NCBI GenBank assembly: GCA_934771475.1
Contig: CAKVMD010000010.1
Location: forward strand, 1-40,868
Length of the DNA stretch: 40,868 nt
Direction of reading: 5' to 3'
Source of the DNA: an uncultured Clostridia bacterium
Lineage (GTDB): Bacteria > Bacillota > Clostridia > Christensenellales > UBA1242
Each line of letters begins with the position of its first letter. The stretch's first letter is position 1. This document shows, piece after piece, positions 1 through 6,449 of this stretch. The position numbers and the translations under genes are program-made. The notes beneath the pieces were generated by a model, which was not told the DNA's origin, did not search any database, and worked only from the letters and a program-made list of their open reading frames with translations.

Positions 1-165
1 CCTTATGCAACAGTTAAACATGGCAAACGAAAGAGTGAACTTGTAGAATTGACTTTAAAACAAGTCATGTTTTACAAGTCCACTCCATGCCTTTATGTTT
101 TCTATGCAAGTGGTAAATACATAAATATCAAACAAGATAGCGTTGTTTCTTATGAAGAATGTTAA
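1..165 (+). CDS. C-terminal end of an unknown element protein (partial)
   Basis: An open frame runs from the first base to a TAA at 163-165, giving the last 54 residues of a protein. The fragment is polar and ends in Ser-Tyr-Glu-Glu-Cys. No start codon is visible, and I see no membrane segment or known motif. It ends 19 bases before the Zot-like gene and runs in the same direction, so it is probably in the same operon. In inoviruses the genes just upstream of zot are usually structural or adsorption genes, but nothing in this fragment confirms that. Confidence 0.5.
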   Translation, partial: PYATVKHGKRKSELVELTLKQVMFYKSTPCLYVFYASGKYINIKQDSVVSYEEC

Positions 166-184
166 AACTTAGAGGTAGGGAATT

Positions 185-1030
185 GTGATTACTATAATTG
201 TTGGTGTTCCTGGCGCAGGTAAAACAGCAAAATTGACGCACTTTATATATGATAAAATTATAAACAACAGCTTTGAAGATTATCGAAAGTGCAAAAAGGA
301 AATAGAGCAAATGAAATTGGGAGGTTTTTCAAATTTAGAACTTCCCTCTCAACGCCATTTGTGTTATAGCGATTATCCCGTTAAAATCGGCAAAAAGTAT
401 TCAACTTATTACGTTGATGGCTTTTCCATAGGTATGCCTAATCCGTTTTTTAAAACAAGAGTTTTTCCGCCCTACTCTATCATATTTTTGGATGAAGCAC
501 AACGATACTATAATTCGAGAATGTCAAAATACCTTCGAGAAGAAGTGTATTTGTGGTATCAATTTCACCGGCATAATCATTACAACATTTTCATGTGTTG
601 TCAACGCCTTGGGAATATAGACATCAATATTCGGTCAATAGCTGAAAGAATAATTGTTATAGATGAGTTAAAGGTCAAAGAGTCTCAATGGGGCTATGTT
701 ACAGAAATGAAATGGACCGGCCGCGTGTTTAACTCTTGTGATAGTGCTGAAACATATTGCATGGCCAAAGAAAGTGGTACAAATTGCAATATGGGACAAC
801 CTTATGAGGAAAAAATAGATTTTTCTGTATTTGATTTTTATGACTCTCATGGGTGCAAGCCTATGTTCTATAACGGAGTTTACTCACAAGGCTTTGATTA
901 TTTTACCGAGGAAGGCTACCAGTTTACCTTAGATAGTTTTGTCGAATATAACAACGCTCATTATTACGTGGCGCCTCGTGGTTTCTGGAAAAATGCAGAG
1001 TATGATAAGAAAATATTGGCTTGCGCATAA
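185..1030 (+). CDS. Zot/pI-like phage morphogenesis ATPase
   Basis: The 281-residue product has a Walker A motif GVPGAGKT at residues 7-14 and a Walker B motif IIFLDEAQ at 99-106. These are followed by an HRH segment (128-130) and a CCQ...INIRSIAER stretch (138-154), the layout of the Zot (zonular occludens toxin-like) family. In filamentous phages this inner-membrane ATPase (pI) drives assembly and extrusion of the virion. The start is GTG at 185, behind a purine-rich GAGGTAGGG site; no in-frame ATG fits better. The usual transmembrane helix after the ATPase domain is not evident, and the C-terminal third is polar and aromatic. The family call is secure; a role in secretion through a Gram-positive envelope is inferred. 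Confidence 0.88.
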   Translation: MITIIVGVPGAGKTAKLTHFIYDKIINNSFEDYRKCKKEIEQMKLGGFSNLELPSQRHLCYSDYPVKIGKKYSTYYVDGFSIGMPNPFFKTRVFPPYSIIFLDEAQRYYNSRMSKYLREEVYLWYQFHRHNHYNIFMCCQRLGNIDINIRSIAERIIVIDELKVKESQWGYVTEMKWTGRVFNSCDSAETYCMAKESGTNCNMGQPYEEKIDFSVFDFYDSHGCKPMFYNGVYSQGFDYFTEEGYQFTLDSFVEYNNAHYYVAPRGFWKNAEYDKKILACA

Positions 1031-1048
1031 GTCTTAAAAGGATATTGT

Positions 1049-1459
1049 ATGGAGATAAAAGATTATGGAGATTTGACAAGTTTTGTTGGATGTGAATTTG
1101 ATAAAATGCAAGATTTGGGTGTTCAAAGACCGTCTCAAAATTTTATCAAATACAATGAACAAACATTAATGAAGTATGTGAAACTTTATGACGGGCCATT
1201 GTATAGACGAGAGAAAAGAAAACTTGCACTGCAAGACGCTATTGATACAATGCCACATGGCTGGTTGTGGAAATTATTCCACCCTATCTTATGGGGACAA
1301 ATCAAAATGATGCCTGAGTTTAAAAAAGAAAAGAAAGTCAAGGTCAAAAAGCTAAAAGAGACTAAGAAAAGTGAGATAAATGTTCCCATGACTCTACCAA
1401 AACCAGACCAGTACCCTTACATAGAAGATAATGAAATTTCAAATATAGAAAAAGTATAA
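1049..1459 (+). CDS. Unknown basic element protein downstream of zot
   Basis: A 136-residue protein starting 18 bases after the Zot-like gene, behind AAAGGATATTGT, so very likely cotranscribed with it. The centre has an amphipathic aromatic stretch (GWLWKLFHPILWGQIKMM, about residues 71-88). Next comes a very lysine-rich segment (about 91-110) and then an acidic, proline-containing tail. I do not recognise a family. The aromatic patch beside a basic cluster could sit at the membrane surface, which would suit a morphogenesis partner for a Zot protein lacking its own membrane helix. That is only inference. Confidence 0.6.
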   Translation: MEIKDYGDLTSFVGCEFDKMQDLGVQRPSQNFIKYNEQTLMKYVKLYDGPLYRREKRKLALQDAIDTMPHGWLWKLFHPILWGQIKMMPEFKKEKKVKVKKLKETKKSEINVPMTLPKPDQYPYIEDNEISNIEKV

Positions 1460-1515
1460 CTTGAAATGCAATACCTTTTTTTGTTATAGCTTGAAATGCA
1501 ATACCTTTTCTTGTT
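1460..1515 (+). repeat. Tandem 30-base-period direct repeat
   Basis: Two copies of a 26-base unit that begins CTTGAAATGCAATACC occupy 1460-1485 and 1490-1515 with a single mismatch (T at 1480, C at 1510). A partial third copy (TTGAAATG) follows at 1514-1521. They lie immediately after the upstream gene and before the first hairpin of the putative origin. Iterons next to a rolling-circle origin can bind the initiator; here that is inferred from position only. Confidence 0.7.
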
Positions 1516-1855
1516 TGAAATGACATAATTGCTTTTTTGTGATTAGGTAATAGTAAGCATGTGCGAAATGTGCGTAAAGTCAACGACTTTTCCACATTTC
1601 CAGTCAATTGTGGGCTACTCTTCGAGTTGTCCATAATTGACCGTAAGCATGCACATTTTGTTGGCAAGTGGTAATCTCCCCGAGATTTCCACTGGTCAAC
1701 AAAATATTTTAACCTATTTTAAAGTTAGACAATCAAGTATAGTCTAACCCCCGCAACCCATGAGCCTGCCATGGTTGCGGGGTGTTCTACTTGACAATAT
1801 ACACACTTAACGGAATACTTTAAAAAATCTTTTAAAAGGAGGAGATAAATAAAGT
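1460..1855. other. Noncoding intergenic region with clustered stem-loops; candidate replication origin and packaging signal
   Basis: This 396-base gap between the zot-side genes and rep holds several strong inverted repeats in a row. They lie at 1565-1600 (GAAATGTG...CACATTTC with an inner AAAGTC/GACTTT stem), 1603-1641 (GTCAATTGTGG...CCATAATTGAC), 1655-1705 (ATTTTGTTG...CAACAAAAT) and 1749-1782 (CCCCGCAACC...GGTTGCGGGG). A weaker stem is at 1724-1748. Filamentous phage genomes carry their plus-strand origin, minus-strand origin and packaging hairpin in one such intergenic region. The position directly ahead of a HUH initiator supports this. The nick site cannot be assigned by eye. Confidence 0.65.
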
Positions 1856-2809
1856 ATGGAAAATTTCGATTCCTTTGCTCTATTTTTAAAAGAAACAAAG
1901 TATAAAGAGGTAACGAGTTGTTCTGCATATTTCGTTAAGGATAATAAAAGAGTTAAAACGTGTGGGCCTATTGACCGCAATGGATATAGATACAAATTAG
2001 ATTATGAAACTGGCGAGATAAGAAATTATACTCTCGCCGAGTGCCAAGCAAACAGTGCAAATTCTATATCCAGGACAAAAACAATGCTAAAAATGATTTT
2101 GTCAATGAATAAATTTGATTGGTTTTGTACTTTAACATTTGATAAGGACAAAATCGAAAGAACAGATGACGAGTCAGTTTATATTGCTTATGTGAAGTTT
2201 ATAAATAATATTCAACATCAATTCCCTACGATAAGGTATGTAACAGTTCTTGAAAGGCATGAAGATGGCAATATTCACTTTCACTTGGTTATAGGTGGTG
2301 TGCCATGGCAAAAGTTGGGACTAGTTAATACTGGAAAAGTTTGCTGTCATTGGGCTACAAAAAAGAAAAAAATTTGTTCACTTGAATATTATAACAAAAC
2401 CAAAGACTTGCATGAGCTGAAAGAAACAGATGGTTTGACAGTATATAACATAACTTCATTTATTTATGGGTTTACAACAGCAACAAGAATAGTTAGCCAA
2501 GACCGTTGCAATTCATATATCATGAAGTATGTTGAAAAAGCCCTCGGCTCAACTGAAATTTTTAGAAAAAGATTTTACTATTCTAGAAATTTGGTTGTTC
2601 CAGAAGTCGTGAAGCGTTGTGTAGGTTGTGGTTTCGATACGCCTGAGCCCGCGATTGAGTTTGTAAGACAAAACCCTATTTTCGCAAACTCAAACGATAT
2701 CTGTTATTTAAATAGATACAATATTGCAATGTGCAGAATAGATAACAACTTAAAAGAAAATTTAGATAAAGGTTTAATTCCTATTAATACGGAAACGCCT
2801 TTTGATTAA
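1856..2809 (+). CDS. Rolling-circle replication initiator (HUH endonuclease, G2P-like)
   Basis: The 317-residue protein has the three landmarks of HUH replication initiators. Motif I is FCTLTFD (90-96). The metal-binding HUH motif is HFHL (141-144), preceded by VLERHEDG. A tyrosine-containing helix YIMKYVEK (221-228) offers Tyr221 or Tyr225 as the nicking nucleophile. This matches the filamentous phage gene II type family common in Gram-positive phages and plasmids. It would nick the plus strand at the adjacent origin and stay covalently attached to the 5' end. The start at 1856 follows a strong AAAGGAGGAG site. Cys-rich stretches around 163-174 and 255-258 may bind metal. The gene leads the run of small genes that follows. 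Confidence 0.88.
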   Translation: MENFDSFALFLKETKYKEVTSCSAYFVKDNKRVKTCGPIDRNGYRYKLDYETGEIRNYTLAECQANSANSISRTKTMLKMILSMNKFDWFCTLTFDKDKIERTDDESVYIAYVKFINNIQHQFPTIRYVTVLERHEDGNIHFHLVIGGVPWQKLGLVNTGKVCCHWATKKKKICSLEYYNKTKDLHELKETDGLTVYNITSFIYGFTTATRIVSQDRCNSYIMKYVEKALGSTEIFRKRFYYSRNLVVPEVVKRCVGCGFDTPEPAIEFVRQNPIFANSNDICYLNRYNIAMCRIDNNLKENLDKGLIPINTETPFD

Positions 2810-2824
2810 AAGGATATTTAAAGA

Positions 2825-3475
2825 ATGAAAGATTTTAAAATTAACACAAGTATACAATTTGAAAATGAAGAGTTGAATTTTTGGATAAAAAATCTCAACG
2901 CATGCTTTAAAAATACAAACAAAAATTTTGCAGGTCTATGCTTAACTGTATACAAAATTCATGATTCTATATCTCATACATACTTACGCGCAAAAGATAA
3001 TGATTATTACAATGTTTACCACTTGCTTGAAAAATTTGGCTTTGACAAAATGTCAGTGTCGAGGTATAGAAACTCATATAAATATTTTTGTCAAAATGAC
3101 ACAGTTGCAACTGTTTGTTTGAAGGATAAATTTGCGAATTTTACACCAGGCAAATTGTTTGAACTTTTACCTCTTGAACTACAATCTATTGAATTGGCAA
3201 TAGATAAAAAATATATTACGCCGGATATGACTTGTAAAGAAATTCGTATTGTGGTGAAAGATTTAATTCATGGAGTTGAGCCTTCGACAAAGGTTTCAAA
3301 AGTTGATGAAGCTGAAAAAAAAGAAGAAATAAACGAGGCTGAAATACCTTTTGTGTATGATCCAGCAAAAGAGTATGACTTTGAGTATTTTAAAGAAAAA
3401 ACGAAAAACCAACTTATTAACATGATTTGGGATCTACAAAAAGCTTATCAAAAACTCAAGAAAAAAGTGAAGTGA
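2825..3475 (+). CDS. Putative DNA-binding replication-accessory protein
   Basis: A 216-residue protein starting 15 bases after rep, behind AAAGGATATTTAAAG. The middle has a helix-turn-helix-like pattern, FDKMSVSRYRNSYKYF (about residues 74-89). A second block, FTPGKLFELLPLE followed by ITPDMTCKEIRIVVKDL (about 105-150), resembles small DNA-binding proteins of Gram-positive phages and conjugative elements. After a charged linker the tail is a lysine-rich helix with coiled-coil character. It may regulate or assist the initiator, given its place directly downstream. The family resemblance comes from memory of sequence patterns and is not specific. Confidence 0.6.
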   Translation: MKDFKINTSIQFENEELNFWIKNLNACFKNTNKNFAGLCLTVYKIHDSISHTYLRAKDNDYYNVYHLLEKFGFDKMSVSRYRNSYKYFCQNDTVATVCLKDKFANFTPGKLFELLPLELQSIELAIDKKYITPDMTCKEIRIVVKDLIHGVEPSTKVSKVDEAEKKEEINEAEIPFVYDPAKEYDFEYFKEKTKNQLINMIWDLQKAYQKLKKKVK

Positions 3476-3669
3476 TAAGAGATATAAAAAAGCACTGGCT
3501 CGAGCCAATGCTTAATGATAGAAACTATCGCAAATACACCTCAGTGATTTTCTATCTGGTTGCTACAAATACTGCAACTCTCTTGTTCAAGAACTTTGAG
3601 GAATATCAAAATTATATAAAAGGAGAAATTAAATGTCAAGAAAATTTCAACAAAAAAATAAAGAACTAA
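3472..3669 (+). CDS. Small unknown element protein (65 aa)
   Basis: The likely start is GTG at 3472, which overlaps the preceding stop codon as GTGA and suggests translational coupling; the frame is also open from a TTG at 3427. The protein begins MIRDIKKHWLEP and contains a short hydrophobic stretch (VIFYLVATNTATLLF, about residues 25-39). Its 3' end overlaps the next gene by 37 bases, which is compact even for a phage. I recognise no family. It could be a chance frame, but otherwise a noncoding gap of more than 150 bases would interrupt a very dense operon. Confidence 0.45.
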   Translation: MIRDIKKHWLEPMLNDRNYRKYTSVIFYLVATNTATLLFKNFEEYQNYIKGEIKCQENFNKKIKN

Positions 3670-3938
3670 TTACATTGGATGTAGTTTCGTCTGATAAAGT
3701 ATGGGATAAGTCAAAACTTCGTAACGGGAAGCCAACTTTGAAAAAAGATTATTCATATTATGGGCGTATCGATAAAGGTAGCAGTTCGTTTATTACAAAA
3801 ACTAATTCTACGGGTGAAAATTTTAGGTTCGTAGAAGATACTTGTAAACTGCCCAAAAATGCAAAAAACAAAATAGTCGATATGTTTGATAACAAAAACA
3901 AGCGAGTTGTTTACTTGGTTAAAAAGAAAAAATATTAA
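3633..3938 (+). CDS. Small basic element protein, candidate nucleic-acid binder
   Basis: A 101-residue, strongly basic protein (lysine and arginine throughout, ending KKKKY) with a good AAAGGAGAAATTAA site before the ATG at 3633. It is predicted to be mostly beta and polar, with alternating hydrophobic residues (about 60-100). Its size, charge and position after the initiator are those expected of the single-stranded DNA-binding protein that filamentous phages need (gene V function). I see no diagnostic motif, so that assignment is a guess from context only. Confidence 0.55.
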   Translation: MSRKFQQKNKELITLDVVSSDKVWDKSKLRNGKPTLKKDYSYYGRIDKGSSSFITKTNSTGENFRFVEDTCKLPKNAKNKIVDMFDNKNKRVVYLVKKKKY

Positions 3939-3955
3939 ATGGGAGATATATTTTA

Positions 3956-4369
3956 ATGAAGAATAAATATATAAGTGTAAACGATTTATTTAATATTATT
4001 GGTAACGAATTAGAGTTTTTAGATACTTTAAATAATGAAATAGAACATATTAAAAAAAGAATTACTTACTTAAATGCTTTACAAAATTATTTAATTGAAA
4101 GTGATTTTTGTCCTATTATCAGGAGAAAAATAGTTGATAGTGATATATTGTTACAAGAATTTGTAACACCAATATTATTAAAAAACAATTCAAAGTCTTA
4201 TGCTTTTATAGGTAGTGTAAATTCAAAAGATTATGGTGTTGAATTTGACACTATTGATATTTTGCTACACGATTTTGTAAATTATGTATGTAAATGTAAA
4301 GGACACAAAATCGGTGTTAGTGATTGTTTTATTAAAAAATTTATTAAGGAGAAGTGCAAATATGAGTGA
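3956..4369 (+). CDS. Unknown element protein (137 aa)
   Basis: Starts 17 bases after the preceding stop, behind GGGAGATATATTTTA. The N-terminal half (residues 10-50) is a long amphipathic helix rich in Leu, Asn and Glu, suggesting a coiled coil or oligomer. The C-terminal half has mixed hydrophobic residues and three cysteines near the end (C-K-C-K and S-D-C). I do not recognise a family. It sits in the same operon as rep. Confidence 0.6.
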   Translation: MKNKYISVNDLFNIIGNELEFLDTLNNEIEHIKKRITYLNALQNYLIESDFCPIIRRKIVDSDILLQEFVTPILLKNNSKSYAFIGSVNSKDYGVEFDTIDILLHDFVNYVCKCKGHKIGVSDCFIKKFIKEKCKYE

Positions 4370-4595
4370 TTATTACTTAGGCAATGGAAATAAAAAGCCA
4401 AAACTTGCTGATTATAAAAAAGAATTTGGCTGGAATGGTGGAATGTATTACACCATTGATAAGTTAAGATATGAGCAAAAAGTCAGTGAAAGAAAACAAC
4501 TTAAAGAAACTAATAAAAAAGCAAGTGAATATGCAAGTGGTTTATCTTGGGGGATTTTGCCATCCGTTGAAAGTGCAAAAAGGAGAAAGAAGTAA
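4362..4595 (+). CDS. Small unknown element protein (77 aa)
   Basis: The ATG at 4362 follows AAGGAGAAGTGCAAAT and overlaps the end of the preceding gene by 8 bases. The frame stays open upstream to 4284, but that portion is out of frame within the previous gene and lacks a ribosome site. The protein has aromatic residues near the start (DYYLGNGN, WNGGMYY) and a highly charged helix in its second half ending KRRKK. No family recognised. Confidence 0.6.
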   Translation: MSDYYLGNGNKKPKLADYKKEFGWNGGMYYTIDKLRYEQKVSERKQLKETNKKASEYASGLSWGILPSVESAKRRKK

Positions 4596-4834
4596 TGGAA
4601 GAAAAAGAAAGATATAGATATTTTGAAGAGACAAATCAACTTTATGATAGCCAAGAAGATAAATTATATTCTTATAATCTAAATAATACCAAAATCATCT
4701 CTATACTCAATCAGCAAGACAAACGCATTAAAGAGTTGGAAAACTATATTAACAATGTAGAAATTGTTGATTGTAAAAGAAAATTATATAAAGGCGAGTT
4801 ATATATGGAAGTCCACTGGGGATTAAAAAATTAA
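4595..4834 (+). CDS. Small coiled-coil element protein, paralogue of the gene at 5123
   Basis: A 79-residue protein whose ATG overlaps the previous stop (TAATG) and is preceded by AAAGGAGAAAGA. It begins MEEKERYRYF and contains ILNQQDKRIKELENYIN. The 126-residue gene at 5123 begins MEENERYKYL and contains INQQDEEIEDLQN, so the two share an N-terminal module and are probably duplicates. The heptad-like helix suggests oligomerisation. Function unknown. Confidence 0.6.
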   Translation: MEEKERYRYFEETNQLYDSQEDKLYSYNLNNTKIISILNQQDKRIKELENYINNVEIVDCKRKLYKGELYMEVHWGLKN

Positions 4835-4871
4835 AAGGCCTATTTAAATCTATTGAAAATAAGGAGTAGTT

Positions 4872-5120
4872 ATGGAAGAAAAAGAAAAGAAGGCGATTGC
4901 AAAAAAAATATGGGATACTCCATTTGCATCCAGCAACTTACAAGTGTTAGAAAAATCTGAATTAATAATTTTGATAGAAAGCATTTTAAATCGAATTTTA
5001 AGTCGAATAGCGTGGGAAAACATTGAATGGCGCGAATTAGATATTAAAGATATATCGTTTAAAGAAAAATGTTGGTTGATTACAACACTCGACCCTGAAT
5101 TTTTTGAAAATAAGGAGTAG
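4872..5120 (+). CDS. Small unknown acidic element protein (82 aa)
   Basis: Preceded by GAAAATAAGGAGTAGTTATGGA, a leader nearly copied in front of the next gene at 5123. The protein starts MEEKEKKAIAKKIW and is helical and charged, with tryptophans in the second half (IAWENIEWREL). Only the first five residues resemble the neighbouring paralogues, so the shared part may be just the translation-initiation segment. No family recognised. Confidence 0.6.
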   Translation: MEEKEKKAIAKKIWDTPFASSNLQVLEKSELIILIESILNRILSRIAWENIEWRELDIKDISFKEKCWLITTLDPEFFENKE

Positions 5121-5122
5121 GT

Positions 5123-5503
5123 ATGGAAGAAAACGAAAGATATAAATATTTAATAGATAATAATTGTGTTCCTATTGGCTACAATGAAGTTACTCATAAT
5201 TATATTTTTAGTGAAACGACTATTGCTAGACTTTTAGATAAAATCAATCAGCAAGATGAAGAGATTGAAGATTTACAAAATGATAATGAGTGGCTTTGCG
5301 GTGAACGCCAAAAATTAAGGAAATACGTTGACGGACTTATTAAAGAGAATCAACAACTCAAACAATCACAGAAGCAACTTGCGATTGAAAAATTAAAAGA
5401 CTTGATTGAATTTATTAACAACGGAAATTCAAATTACTATAAAGCCCCATTTGAAATAAAAGAAGAAATCAGCGACCAAATTAACCAATTAAAAGAAAAA
5501 TAA
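5123..5503 (+). CDS. Coiled-coil element protein (126 aa)
   Basis: The last gene of the element operon, starting 3 bases after the previous stop behind AATAAGGAGTAGGT. After an N-terminal module shared with the gene at 4595 comes a long heptad-patterned helix (about residues 38-100) rich in Gln, Glu, Lys and Leu. Many small early genes of Gram-positive phages look like this, usually without known function. A strong terminator follows within 10 bases. Confidence 0.65.
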   Translation: MEENERYKYLIDNNCVPIGYNEVTHNYIFSETTIARLLDKINQQDEEIEDLQNDNEWLCGERQKLRKYVDGLIKENQQLKQSQKQLAIEKLKDLIEFINNGNSNYYKAPFEIKEEISDQINQLKEK

Positions 5504-5510
5504 CAAAAAA

Positions 5511-5541
5511 ATACTAGGTGATTAACCTAGTATATTTTTTG
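5511..5541 (+). terminator. Rho-independent terminator of the element operon
   Basis: A perfect 9-base stem, ATACTAGGT (5511-5519) and ACCTAGTAT (5525-5533), is followed by a T-run and preceded by an A-run, so it could also work in the opposite direction. It closes the run of genes beginning at rep. Confidence 0.85.
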
Positions 5542-5560
5542 TGAGTTTACAATTATAAAG

Positions 5561-5584
5561 TGTGTCAAAAAATGTGTCAAAAAA
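5561..5584 (+). repeat. Two perfect tandem copies of TGTGTCAAAAAA
   Basis: Copies lie at 5561-5572 and 5573-5584, about 45 bases before the tRNA-derived core. Short direct repeats flanking an attachment core are typical arm-type binding sites of tyrosine integrases. The role is inferred from position. Confidence 0.7.
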
Positions 5585-5629
5585 CTAAAATTCTATTTAT
5601 TTATAATGCTTATAGCGATTTTAATATTG

Positions 5630-5682
5630 TTTTTAGGTTCCAGTCCGAAAGGGTGCAGGTTCAACTCCTGTTATCCGCACCA
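5630..5682 (+). other. 3' half of tRNA-Leu: attachment-site junction of the element
   Basis: From about 5630 the sequence reads as the end of a tRNA. It has part of an anticodon loop (TTTAGGT, consistent with a UAG anticodon), a short variable arm (CCGAAAGG), a T arm (GCAGG-TTCAACT-CCTGT, 5655-5671), the 3' acceptor strand TATCCGC (5672-5678), discriminator A and encoded CCA (5680-5682). The matching 5' acceptor strand (GCGGATA), D arm and 5' anticodon stem are absent upstream. This is therefore not an intact gene but the copy left at one end when an element inserts into a tRNA-Leu 3' end. The tRNA identity is by resemblance. Confidence 0.8.
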
Positions 5683-5687
5683 ACAGA

Positions 5688-5734
5688 AGTCTAAATCAAA
5701 TACTTTTAGTTAAGTGTTTGGCTTGGACTTTTTT
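5688..5734 (+). terminator. Terminator downstream of the tRNA-Leu remnant
   Basis: A stem-loop (5688-5705 with 5712-5729, several G-T pairs, loop TTAGTT) followed by six T residues. It was presumably the native terminator of the tRNA-Leu gene before the element inserted. Confidence 0.65.
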
Positions 5735-6008
5735 GTTAGAGATGATATTCCGCAGACAAATTAAATTAGATAGGACTGGTAGAAATTTAAAATACAAGTG
5801 CAAAAAAATTATATTCTAAGTTGTTTTGTTAATGTGGACAGGTTGAAAGATATGGGCATGAATATTATTTATTTTAATTAAGATTAATTTAGCATTTAAT
5901 CTTCACTTTAAGCGCGAAACATCCATATCTGATAAACCTTATGCGGTTCGGATGCATTATCAATCGTTGTACCAAGTATGTTATAGGAAAAGTATCATAA
6001 TGGTTATA

Positions 6009-6041
6009 AAAAGCACTAGGCAAAATTTGTCGAGTGCTTTT
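6009..6041 (+). terminator. Orphan hairpin terminator
   Basis: A 9-base perfect stem AAAAGCACT/AGTGCTTTT with a 15-base loop and a flanking T-run, with no intact gene directly upstream. Confidence 0.65.
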
Positions 6042-6085
6042 TGTATTGTTACTTCTTTTTTTGATGGTATTCTGGAACGGGCGGT

Positions 6086-6196
6086 GTGAACGCTTATATA
6101 ATTTGGCTTTGTGGAGAATTGGACTGCTCGGCAAATGATATAGCATTAGAAATAAGTAAACTTTTGAAAGCCGAATCTTGCGAGTTGATTAAATAA
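6086..6196 (+). CDS. Possible short gene or gene remnant (36 aa)
   Basis: A GTG-started frame of 36 codons encoding a peptide that begins MNAYIIWLCGEL and ends in a lysine-containing helix. The codons look protein-like, but there is no good ribosome site and no family match. It is more likely the tail of a decayed gene than a functional small protein. Confidence 0.18.
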   Translation: MNAYIIWLCGELDCSANDIALEISKLLKAESCELIK

Positions 6197-6449
6197 ACAA
6201 CTATAAAATATGTTATTGTAACATTAATTGGAAAGAAATTCGATTAAATAAAATAAACGTTAGACTAAACTGTAAATCAAAAAGATTTAATCAAAATAGC
6301 GTGCAAGTCAAAATGGTGCATTGCTTGACTTTTGGATTTGCTGTATCTATAATGAAAAGTGTAAAAGCGCGAGTTTATGAGCATTGCGCAAGGTTAGGTA
6401 CAGATTGATAAAGACCTATGTTATAAGTGTTTGTAAAAAGGAGAGAAAA

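Larger units (their letters stand above)
1..5682. mobile_element. Right part of an integrated inovirus-like (filamentous phage) element
   Basis: This stretch combines a Zot/pI-type ATPase, a HUH rolling-circle initiator related to filamentous phage gene II protein, and a stem-loop-rich noncoding gap between them. These are the hallmark modules of an inovirus genome. All genes are on the forward strand, closely spaced or overlapping, and mostly small and unknown. The right end is set by a 3' fragment of tRNA-Leu ending at 5682. The left end lies outside the window, so the coat proteins, adsorption protein and any integrase are not visible. No tailed-phage structural genes are seen. A small rolling-circle integrative plasmid that carries zot is an alternative. 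Confidence 0.75.
5735..6449. other. Mostly noncoding stretch beside the attachment site
   Basis: No convincing long gene is present. A hairpin at 6009-6041 (AAAAGCACT...AGTGCTTTT with a T-run) looks like an orphan terminator and suggests a lost or decayed gene. A 36-codon frame from GTG at 6086 to 6196 (starting MNAYIIWLCGEL) may be a gene remnant. An imperfect inverted repeat AAGTCA...TGACTT lies near 6307-6335, ahead of the next gene. Nothing else is recognisable. Confidence 0.6.

Noticed and set aside
1460..1521. CRISPR-like repeats
   Set aside because: Only two to three copies with 4-base gaps, no spacer-sized unique segments and no cas genes nearby.
1362..1667. A 101-codon reverse-strand frame in the element
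   Set aside because: It overlaps the end of the 136-residue gene and the hairpin cluster; its sequence is a translation of the direct repeats.
5600..5682. A complete tRNA-Leu gene
   Set aside because: The T arm and 3' acceptor are perfect, but no GCGGATA 5' acceptor, D arm or 5' anticodon stem precedes them.
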